From Nanobdellota archaeon (lineage in GTDB: Archaea > Nanobdellota > Nanobdellia > Pacearchaeales > GW2011-AR1): a DNA stretch of 39,743 bases. Under the pieces are notes generated by a model. That model was not told the origin of the DNA. It made no database searches and worked only from the letters and a program-made list of their open reading frames with translations. A program made the position numbers and the translations under genes. Of this stretch, positions 14,434 through 22,300 are shown in pieces. The stretch is taken from NCBI GenBank assembly GCA_030647125.1, contig JAUSKC010000016.1, forward strand, positions 1-39,743, given 5' to 3'. Each line of letters begins with the position of its first letter. Position 1 is the stretch's first letter.

Positions 14434-15648
14434 GTGGTGCCTCAGAAACCTCATTCTGGGAATTATAAGATGCTCGGAGAAACAATACCCCAAACATCTT
14501 TGGAATGTTATCTAGAACCTTCTCGTGCAATTTTTTCTGATTTGTTAGGATATAAACCAGAGCAAACTTCTTTGCAAAGTTTAAATGAAGAACAATGGAA
14601 AATGTTCTGTCAATCAATAGGATTTAATCAAAGTTCTTTTGGGATATTCCTGCCAAGAAATCAAACAGCAGTAATTCCTTTACATGTTAAAAAATCTGAA
14701 TTAAGTTTATTTCATGAGTATTTTGGACACGGATTATATTGCGAACAATCTTTACAAGGAAGAAGATTAGTTAGTTTGGAAAAAGAATTATTAGAACAAG
14801 AAAAACAAGAATTTTTGAGCAGAAAATTTACTCTTGAAGATGTTCAGAAATTCAGAAGAACAAACTTAATTTTTAAGGAATTAGAAGAGTTAAGAAGAAA
14901 AAATCTTGGAGCTTATGAATTGTTTGCAGTTTGGACTGAATATTTTCTTTCTAGAGAATTTGGTTTAAGAGATGGTTTTGAGAGAAAATATGAATTTCTG
15001 GAAAAAGAAAATAAGGAAGTTGTTGATTCAGTAATTAATTTCTCAAGGCAATATGGAGATTTAGCTACTTTTTATACGCAAGGATTAGCAAGAAAAATAA
15101 CTACTGAAAGAGTTAAGAAATTGTTGGAAGATATTTATGGCTTAGAAGCTGTTCAGAATTCAAGATTAATTTTGTTAACTGGAAGTAAAAAACCATTTTC
15201 AGATATAGATTTATTTGCTTCTTCAAATTATTTGCAATCAATAAAAAATAATTGGCTTGATTTGGTTGTTTTTAATAATGAAGATTTTGAAAGAAGAATT
15301 GGTTTATTTGAGATTCAGGTTACATCCCCAATCATGGTTGGAGAGTTTGTTGCAGGAAATAAAAGTTATTTGCAACAAAAAAGAAATCAACTACAAGAAC
15401 AACCAATAACAGAACAAGCAGTTCAATATAATCTTGCAAAAGCTGAAGAACAGAAATTTCTGGCTTCACAATTCCAAGAAAGTTCTGAAGAGGGGAAAAT
15501 TGGTTTATCTTATTCAGAAACTTATTTGGCAAATGCTTTAGCTTTAAAAGAAGGATTAAGATTATTTACAAAGGAAGAACTTATCTCCCATTCGCGTGGC
15601 GAAAAATTTATAGAGTTGAAAGGAGGTATAATAAAATGCAACAATTAG
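14434..15648 (+). CDS. Fusion of HExxxH metallopeptidase-like segment and nucleotidyltransferase
   Basis: 404 residues if started at GTG 14434; GTG 14437 or ATG 14470 are alternatives. The TATA box CTATATAAGG (about 14399-14408) favours the early start. SLFHEYFGHGLYCEQ contains H94-E95-x3-H99, the six-residue zinc-site variant known from dipeptidyl peptidase III (family M49, HELLGH); a helical stretch with E162 and E169 (YELFAVWTEYF) could supply the further ligand. Residues 246-310 carry LILLTGSKKPFSDIDLFA (G250-S251, D257, D259) and D276, a Pol-beta nucleotidyltransferase site with a short GS-to-D spacing. I know no named family with this pairing. Three small genes follow at once. Confidence 0.65.
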   Translation: MVPQKPHSGNYKMLGETIPQTSLECYLEPSRAIFSDLLGYKPEQTSLQSLNEEQWKMFCQSIGFNQSSFGIFLPRNQTAVIPLHVKKSELSLFHEYFGHGLYCEQSLQGRRLVSLEKELLEQEKQEFLSRKFTLEDVQKFRRTNLIFKELEELRRKNLGAYELFAVWTEYFLSREFGLRDGFERKYEFLEKENKEVVDSVINFSRQYGDLATFYTQGLARKITTERVKKLLEDIYGLEAVQNSRLILLTGSKKPFSDIDLFASSNYLQSIKNNWLDLVVFNNEDFERRIGLFEIQVTSPIMVGEFVAGNKSYLQQKRNQLQEQPITEQAVQYNLAKAEEQKFLASQFQESSEEGKIGLSYSETYLANALALKEGLRLFTKEELISHSRGEKFIELKGGIIKCNN

Positions 15649-16091
15649 AAAATTTAGCTTATCAATCTACGAGAGTTTTGCCTCAAAAGCAACAAATTTA
15701 TTTTGTTGTTGGGGATTTGGAAAGAATGAGTGCAAGTGTTTTGTATACTGGCGATTTGCCTTCCTTTTCAAATGGAGGGCTTGTTCCGTCCGGAGATAGT
15801 TATGGTGCCGGAGATACGCCTGCTGATAGGGTTAATCTTGGAGGACCAGTAAAATACCGGCCAGGAGAAGATTTTACTGTATTGGATCTTCCCAATTTAG
15901 GGGTTCAGCTTCATATGCATGAGAGGCCTGGTGGAAAAGCTTTGTTTAAAGACCATAAAGGCAATAAAATTGCTGAAATAAATAGTTATGATGCTGCTAT
16001 TGCTGCTTTATCTGACAAAGGAAGAGAAATATATGAAGAATTATGCAAAACTGTGCCTATTTCACAGAAGATAAAGTGGGGAATAAAATAA
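15636..16091 (+). CDS. Unknown 151-residue protein in the HExxxH-nucleotidyltransferase cassette
   Basis: It overlaps the preceding gene by 13 bases and has a strong ribosome site AGGAGGT (15621-15627), eight bases before its ATG, so high and coupled expression is likely. The protein starts with a short helical part, then Gly/Ser/Pro-rich SGDSYGAGDTPADRVNLGG, then a compact part with LPNLGVQLHMHERPGGKAL and DHKGNKIAEINSYDAAIAAL. No family was recognised and no membrane segment is present. Position suggests it works with the fusion protein, for example as substrate, immunity factor or toxin, but this is inference. Confidence 0.65.
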   Translation: MQQLENLAYQSTRVLPQKQQIYFVVGDLERMSASVLYTGDLPSFSNGGLVPSGDSYGAGDTPADRVNLGGPVKYRPGEDFTVLDLPNLGVQLHMHERPGGKALFKDHKGNKIAEINSYDAAIAALSDKGREIYEELCKTVPISQKIKWGIK

Positions 16092-16092
16092 G

Positions 16093-16428
16093 ATGGGAAC
16101 AAGATTAAATATCCCTGAACTAAGAGAATATCTTATTGATTTATATGAGAGGTTTCTCCAGGGGGAAGATATTCGGGCAACAGCGAGAAAAGTTTTCAAT
16201 GATTATAGAGGATCCAGCAGATTTATATCTGAAGATATGCAAAAAGCTATAGGTTTTTTAGAAGACATAGGATGGGATATTCCTCCACAAGTAAGCCGTA
16301 TAGATAAGCCTCTTAAAGAGATTGCTTTGGAAATGTTGAAAGCTCTTAAAGAAGAAGAAGAAAATCCTCCAAAAGAATGGTTTAGAGATGTTTACGAGAA
16401 AGATTTAAGAGAAAAAGAATTATTGTAA
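16093..16428 (+). CDS. Small helical protein, paralogue of the next gene
   Basis: 111 residues starting one base after the previous stop. It opens IPELREYLIDLYERFLQGED and contains a middle part with FISEDMQKAIGFLEDIGW and a C-terminal helix KEIALEMLKALKEEEE. The pattern LR-x2-LI-x-LYE-x-FL, RKV at about residue 33 and a final ALEMLKAL-type helix recur in the following gene, so the two arose by tandem duplication. The predicted fold is all-alpha, soluble and acidic. It could be an immunity or antitoxin-type protein, but no family was recognised. Confidence 0.65.
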   Translation: MGTRLNIPELREYLIDLYERFLQGEDIRATARKVFNDYRGSSRFISEDMQKAIGFLEDIGWDIPPQVSRIDKPLKEIALEMLKALKEEEENPPKEWFRDVYEKDLREKELL

Positions 16429-16444
16429 AAACTTTATTAGAAAA

Positions 16445-16771
16445 ATGGCAGAAAAAATAAATTTTAAAAATATGAGAAAGGAACTGATTCAACTTTATGA
16501 AGAATTCCTTAAAAATCCTTCTGATGAGTCCATACGGCGGAAAGTAATTAAATATGAATTGGATTTTGGAGGTTTATCTTTGTATAATGACTATTTAAAA
16601 TCACAGCCAGTGCCAAAGGATATAGAGAATGCCCTAAGTGGACTCTCTACAATTTATCAATATGGTTGGTGGAAGGATACTAATAAAGCCGATGCCCACG
16701 AGGTTTTTTCTAATGAAAATCTAATTACTCTAGCTAAAAGAATTTTAGAAGACCTTAAAAAATCAAAATAA
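16445..16771 (+). CDS. Small helical protein, paralogue of the previous gene
   Basis: 108 residues, ATG 16 bases after the preceding stop. MRKELIQLYEEFLKNPSDES aligns with LREYLIDLYERFLQGEDIRA of the neighbour, IRRKV with ATARKV, and LITLAKRILEDLKKSK with KEIALEMLKALKEE. The central part differs (DFGGLSLYNDYLKSQP), which suggests divergence of partner specificity after duplication. It is the last gene of the cassette; an AT-rich stretch with T-runs follows. Function unknown. Confidence 0.65.
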   Translation: MAEKINFKNMRKELIQLYEEFLKNPSDESIRRKVIKYELDFGGLSLYNDYLKSQPVPKDIENALSGLSTIYQYGWWKDTNKADAHEVFSNENLITLAKRILEDLKKSK

Positions 16772-16867
16772 CTTCTTGTTTTTATAATCTTTGTAAATCT
16801 TTTTGGAGTAGTTTTTATAACTAAAAGTTTTTAAACTAGGTTGATTAATAAATTTGAGGTGAACAAA

Positions 16868-17152
16868 ATGAGCGACAATCAAATGAGGATTAAAGTAGGT
16901 TATTCTGGTAAAGTGGTTTTTACTTTGGTGCTAGTTATTTTGGTTTTGGTTGCTGTTGTCGCTTATATATTCCTTATTGCGCCTTCTATTAATGGTTATA
17001 TTGTTAACAAACAAATTGAAGCGCAGCAAATTTTGGTTTCAACTATCATTCAACAAATTCAGGCCCAAGGTTATGTTCAAATTCCTGTGAGCAGCAATGA
17101 AAGTTTGGTTCTTGTGCCTTATCAATCTGGACAAGGATCTGGTTCTCCTTAA
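16868..17152 (+). CDS. Small one-pass membrane protein
   Basis: 94 residues from ATG 16868, chosen because GAGGTG lies seven bases before it; an in-frame TTG at 16841 lacks such a site. Residues 14-37 form one membrane helix (VVFTLVLVILVLVAVVAYIF). The short N-terminus is basic and likely inside, while the C-terminal 55 residues (NKQIEAQQILVSTIIQQIQA then QGYVQIPV) are probably outside and end in a Gly/Ser tail. It precedes the stalk protein gene on the same strand by about 80 bases. Function unknown. Confidence 0.65.
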   Translation: MSDNQMRIKVGYSGKVVFTLVLVILVLVAVVAYIFLIAPSINGYIVNKQIEAQQILVSTIIQQIQAQGYVQIPVSSNESLVLVPYQSGQGSGSP

Positions 17153-17235
17153 GTTTTTTATATTGTTATAGAAGATTTTAAAAATAGTAATTGTTATTTA
17201 CTTACAATATTAAAAGAGGTTAAGTAAAGAGTTGA

Positions 17236-19029
17236 ATGGTTTATAAGAAATTTATAAAAAAAGACGGACGAACTTATGGTCCTTATATTTATCACAGCCG
17301 TAGGGTAAATGGAAAAGTTGTTTCTGAATATCATGGTTCTGAAGGGAAGAAAAGTTATCTGAAAATATTTCTTGTTTTTGCTGCAATATTCTTAATTTTG
17401 GGATTTTTTTATTTTGGATTTAAGATTTTTAATTCACAAGGTCTTACAGGGTTGGTAACTTTGAATGCTCAAGGAACTTATTTCTCAAACCAAAGTTTGC
17501 AAAGCACGGTTGATTTTAGTTTAAAGAAAGGGGAGTTCTTGCCCGCAAGTTCAAAAATTGTTGTTCAATCGCCGTCGGGAACTACTTATACTTACACTTT
17601 AAGCGATGTTGTTTCTAATTCAGTTTTAAACGGAAGTTTTTATATTGAAGGAAATAGTTTATCTGGAGAAGGCGAAGGTTATGGAGTTCAAGGGGAGAAA
17701 ACAATTTATCTTCCAGTTGCTTTTATTTTAGATATTTATAATGTAACAAACGTTCAGGAAAGTTCTACAAGTGAAGAAAATACAAGTAACACAAATGAAA
17801 CTAGTTCATCTGAAAATTCAAATGTTTCACAATCTGAAACGCCTTCAGATAATTCAAGTTCGTCGACTTCTTCAAGTTCAGAAAGTCCTGCGGAGGTTTC
17901 AACTCCTCCTAGTTCTGAAAGTCCTACAACTGATAATTCAGTAACAACCACTCCGGAAACAACGACTTCAACTTCAGAGACAACTCCTTCAGAAACTACA
18001 ACTAGTACAGAAGCTTCAATTACTACAACTGACACATCTTCTGAAAAGAGTAAAGAAAAAGAAGAAAAAGTTAAAGAAGAAAGTAAAACAACCTCAACTC
18101 CAGAAACAACTACTGCTTCAGAAGCGACAAGCTCTGAATCGGCAGCTTCGGAAACAACTTCAGAGGCCCCAGTAACTGGAAATGTTGTTTCACAAGGAAA
18201 TTTTGTTTCGAACTTTTTTGGAGGAATATTTAATTTCTTCCGCGGTTTAATTATTTCAGGAAGAGCTGTTCAAGATAATGTTTTGAATGAGGAAGTTGAA
18301 GGAGTTATTGGCAGTGATGGGACTTGGAGTTATCAAATTTCTGACGGACAGACAGCGGACTTAAAATCAGGAAGTGTTTCTTATGATGGTTCTAGCGTTG
18401 ATGATAGTTATTTGTCTGTAAGTGTTAATGGAAAGGACGTTTTAGTTGAATCAAATTACACGATTGTTCAAAATGGGTATGGTGAAAATTATGTACAAGA
18501 CGAAACTGGTGAAGAATTAATTATTAATTTGACAGAACTTGATATTCCGTCGGAGAAAGGGGAGTTCAAGATAAGTTTGGTTTATGGCGACAACGAGATT
18601 GTTAACGGTTATCTGAATTTAAGCGAAGAGGGGGTTTCTGTGAGTACTACTAACGTTACTGAGATACAAAATCAAACTGAAGTTAATATTACAAATGCAA
18701 GTGTTTTCAAAAGCGAGATTGTTCTTACAGATGAAGAATTGAATGCCTTAAAAAATAAGTTTGGAGAGAATTTTACCCTTAATATTGCAAATGCCACGGC
18801 ACTTAATGGAAGAATTGTTTTAAGATACGAACTTGGAAATTACTGGGTTGAATTTTCTTATAAAGGAGATAGTTCTACTGATTTAAATGAAAGAGATTTG
18901 ACGCGCGACAGAATTAAATGGATGAAAGATTTGGCAGATTCAATTATTGAGGATGGTAAGGGTGATGAATCTGTAGAACTTGATAATTTAATTGGAGATG
19001 TTGCTGTTGAAAGCAATAGTTCATCATAA
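17236..19029 (+). CDS. Anchored surface protein with long Ser/Thr-rich stalk
   Basis: 597 residues. Residues 1-35 (MVYKKFIKKDGRTYGPYIYH, then RRVNGKVVSEYHG) form a basic cytoplasmic domain like the N-terminus of the MNT protein at 3485-3946. A membrane helix spans about 43-62, followed by LTGLVT and a small beta domain. Residues 175-312 are almost all Ser, Thr, Glu and Pro, a mucin-like stalk probably glycosylated, with a Lys/Glu patch near 270-284. Then APVTGNVVSQ, an amphipathic segment (NFFGGIFNFFRGLIISGRAV) and a beta-rich C-terminal half with several N-x-S/T sites follow. A display or S-layer-associated role is inferred. The composition creates a false antisense frame under the stalk. 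Confidence 0.75.
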   Translation: MVYKKFIKKDGRTYGPYIYHSRRVNGKVVSEYHGSEGKKSYLKIFLVFAAIFLILGFFYFGFKIFNSQGLTGLVTLNAQGTYFSNQSLQSTVDFSLKKGEFLPASSKIVVQSPSGTTYTYTLSDVVSNSVLNGSFYIEGNSLSGEGEGYGVQGEKTIYLPVAFILDIYNVTNVQESSTSEENTSNTNETSSSENSNVSQSETPSDNSSSSTSSSSESPAEVSTPPSSESPTTDNSVTTTPETTTSTSETTPSETTTSTEASITTTDTSSEKSKEKEEKVKEESKTTSTPETTTASEATSSESAASETTSEAPVTGNVVSQGNFVSNFFGGIFNFFRGLIISGRAVQDNVLNEEVEGVIGSDGTWSYQISDGQTADLKSGSVSYDGSSVDDSYLSVSVNGKDVLVESNYTIVQNGYGENYVQDETGEELIINLTELDIPSEKGEFKISLVYGDNEIVNGYLNLSEEGVSVSTTNVTEIQNQTEVNITNASVFKSEIVLTDEELNALKNKFGENFTLNIANATALNGRIVLRYELGNYWVEFSYKGDSSTDLNERDLTRDRIKWMKDLADSIIEDGKGDESVELDNLIGDVAVESNSSS

Positions 19030-19046
19030 TCTTTATATACTAATGT

Positions 19047-19082
19047 TAAGTGCTAATACTAAGTGCTAGTGTTATACACTAG
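19047..19082. promoter_or_regulatory. Compound operator: two direct repeats plus a perfect inverted repeat
   Basis: TAAGTGCTA occurs at 19047-19055 and 19060-19068, the second running into CTAGTGT-TAT-ACACTAG (19066-19082), an inverted repeat with seven-base arms. A TATA box, CTTTATATAC (19031-19040), lies just upstream, and the GTG start of the winged-helix gene is at 19101. The block thus covers the transcription start. It is the natural binding site for the winged-helix protein encoded next, with cooperative half-sites; this is inferred from position. Confidence 0.65.
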
Positions 19083-19100
19083 TGTAAAGTTGAGGTTTAT

Positions 19101-19337
19101 GTGGCAAAGCTTAAGAAAGTTATAGAAGAAGTTAAGAAAATTTTAAAGAAAGATAAACGCGGCTTGACTATTCAGGAACTTTCCGACGCTATTGGGGTTT
19201 CGAGGATAACTGTTTCTATGGCCTTGATGAATCTTGCCGGAGCTGGTTTAATTCAAGTCCGTTCAATTGGAAATTGTAAATTACATTATGCGTCGGTTTT
19301 ATTGCAAAAAACACGCCGGGCGGATGGTGGAAAATGA
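19101..19337 (+). CDS. Small winged-helix transcription regulator
   Basis: 78 residues starting at GTG, with GAGGT four bases upstream. Residues 18-60 form a helix-turn-helix: GLTIQELSDAIGVSRITVSM then ALMNLAGAGLI, with the recognition helix at SRITVSMAL and a wing at QVRSIGNCKLHY. The N-terminus is Lys-rich. No ligand domain is present, so it acts as a simple DNA-binding switch. Its stop overlaps the ATG of the 1133-residue Hint protein (ATGA), so it likely controls that operon, and itself, through the operator at 19047-19082. Confidence 0.8.
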   Translation: MAKLKKVIEEVKKILKKDKRGLTIQELSDAIGVSRITVSMALMNLAGAGLIQVRSIGNCKLHYASVLLQKTRRADGGK

Positions 19338-22300
19338 AAAAATTAGTTTTGTTTTTTATTTTGTTGCTGCTTTTACAAAACGTTTATGCTGGTATTGGTA
19401 GTTCATCTAATTTTAATACAAGTAATAAAGGGGATTCAGGAGGTGTAAATAATAACGCAACTTCTGCAAGTTTTACACAAAGATTCTTTTCAGGCGTTGG
19501 CGCGGTAGGTCAGTATATTGTTTCTACATTGAGCGGGCGGTTTGGTGTTTTGGGGGATACAGCAGTTTCGTTGGCCATAAATGTGACTTCGCCGTCGAAT
19601 AATTCAATTCTTGTAAGGGGAAATGAAAGTTTTACGGGTGAAGATGATTTGGGAATAATAAGCAATTTTCTAAATATCACTGCAAATGTTTATGATGTAA
19701 ACACTTTGTTGGGTTACGAGTCCGCTACTTGTTATTTTTATAATGAAGGAGTTTCAATAGGAAGCAGCAGCACTAATTCTTCTGGGGATTGTTTTATTCA
19801 ATACAATAAGAGTGCTGATAGTGTCGGGATAAGAAATTTCTTTGTTAATTTTTCTTCAACTTCGGGGAATACTAGTATTGAAAATTCAAGTGTAAATATT
19901 TCTTTGGAAAGATACGTGACGAGTTTGACTATGAGCAACTTACAGATCAATGGTAAATATTACAATGGAGATCAGGCCGTTTTGTTAATATCTGTAAGAA
20001 AAAGCAATGCAAGTGTGACAAGCCAACTTTATGATCCTATAAATATTTCTGCTGCAGCAATGAATAGTATTAATGCTATTAGGGGAATAAAATATTATCC
20101 TGGAAATAATATAACAAAATTAAGCACGGGACAGTATTCTACAAATGTTACATTAGTTTACGGTGCTGGTGCTGATTCTTTTGTAAAATGGCAAGTTAAT
20201 TTGAGCGATGACGGATTTGTAAATTATCTTGGAAGTGCGTTGCATTCTGATGAAGATATTTGTTCGGCGGACTTTGGCGCGTTTAGCGATTGGAGCGCGT
20301 GTTCGGGCGGAACGCAAACACGAACGAGGAATGATACTAGTGGTTGCAGCGAAGTTCAGACGCAAAGCTGTTCGTCTGGAGGAGATAGTTGTTTCCCTGC
20401 CGGAACGAAAATTACAATGGCTGACGGAAGTAAGAAAAATATTGAGGATGTTAAAATTGGAGAGTATGTTAAATCTTATGATTTGATTAATGATAAAATT
20501 GTTTATGCAAAAGTTCTTGAAATTGAGTCACCTATTAGAGAAGGATATTATGATGTCGGTGGGATTTTGAATGTTACAGACGAACATCCAATTTATGTAA
20601 TGAAAAAAGATGGGCGTAAGGGATGGGGTGCGGTTAATGTTACAAAAGCTAAAATCAATTTGCAAAAATCAACGTTAAGTGGGCAAGATTTATTTTCTGT
20701 TGAGAAAGGAGACAAACTGTTTAATGAAGATGGAAGCTGGGTGGAAATAAAATATTTGAATTATGTAAAAGGAGAAATCCAAACTTATAATTTGAAGCAA
20801 GTTGATAATTATAATGTTTTCTTTGCTGCTAGTGTTTTGGTGCACAACAAAGGAGAAACTGAAACTTGTAGCAACGAATGTTCTTCAGGAGCGACGCAAA
20901 CTACGTGTTTAACTGATAGTAATTTAGGTACGAGAACTTGCGGCAACTTTGATTCTGATACTTGTACTGAATGGGGTTCATGGTCTTCAAATTCATGCAG
21001 TGCCGGAAATGTTTGTTCAAATGCGCAGTGCGTTCAATCAACATGTACTGAGAATTGGAATTGCAATTCTTGGGGCTCTTGTGTAAATGGAATACAAACT
21101 CGGGCTTGTAATGATTTGAATAGTTGCGGAACTAGTAATAATAAACCTTTAGAAACGAAGCAGTGTAATATTGTTCCTTATGTTTCAATTGATGGAGGAG
21201 AGTGTTTCCCTAATTGGGATTGCGGCGATTGGGGAAGTTGCCGTGGCTTTTATGATCTTAATGATGTTTTGAAAAATGTTAATGCAGTTAATGGAACTCA
21301 AACGAAAACGTGTAGGGATTTAACAGGGTGTGCTTACAATGAAACCGAAGCTAGGACGTGTTCTTTAAGAGTTCCTATTGAAGCACGTTTGACTCAATGG
21401 TGTTATGATGATTATGTTGAGATTTATGAAGTTAGTTCAGGGGCGCTTGTAAGTAGAGTCAAACAATCTGAAATAGCCTTTACTAATTTGAGTAGAATTG
21501 ATATTACCTTTACGTCGTCGAATTTCACTGGAAGTTGCGCTTATTGTTTTAATGGAATAAAGGATTATGATGAGACGGGAGTCGATTGTGGTGGACAGTA
21601 TTGCGGCAGCTGCCTTTCGATTTACGGCGTTTTTGACTGGGCTTTCTGGGTTGTCGTCGGCTCTTGGTTCAGTTTTGGATTTTTCCTTATAATATTATGG
21701 AGAAGAGAAGACGAAGAGAGAAAGAAAGAAGGAAAGGAAAGCTTGCTTGAAAGTGTTGCCGAGGAAGTTGAAAGCGTGCAAATTAGTTCGGCAAGAGAAA
21801 AGGAAATTGAAGTGGAAATTGCAATTTTCTTCAGAAAGATTTTGGAAAGCAGAGTTTCCGTCGAGAAACCAGAAACAAAAGTCGGAGAAAAGGTTGTTTA
21901 TGTTGAGCCTGAAGTTCAAATTAAGAGAAGAAGAAATATCCTTTTGGAACAACTTAAGAGAAAACTTCATGAGTGGAAGAAAGAGGGCTATAGTGGAACT
22001 ACGGCTTTAGAAGAAAAAATAAGAAAATTGGAAAGTAAGAATAAAAGTTTCTTTAGCAGAGTAGTTTCTAGTTACAAAGAAAGGGCGGTTGAAGCGCAAA
22101 GGTCTGAAAGATTAGAAAAAGAAAAAGAGATGCGAGCAGAAAGAGAAGAGAAAAGAAATGAAAAAGAAGAAATGTTGAAGTATGAAAGATCAAGAGCTCG
22201 TTCTGAAAGAGAGTTACGTCTTGAAAGGGCTGAAAGTGAAAGAAAATGGAATGAACAAAAGTCGTCGATTAAAAAATGGTTTGGCGGTTTGTTTGTTTCA

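Noticed and set aside
17754-18035. Long antisense frame rich in Val, Ser and Glu
   Set aside because: It is the mirror of the Ser/Thr-rich stalk codons of the gene on the plus strand; low complexity, no promoter or ribosome site.
20390-20848. Classical splicing intein
   Set aside because: The residue after the final Asn is Lys, not Cys, Ser or Thr, and the host is a secreted protein; Hint/BIL is the better call.
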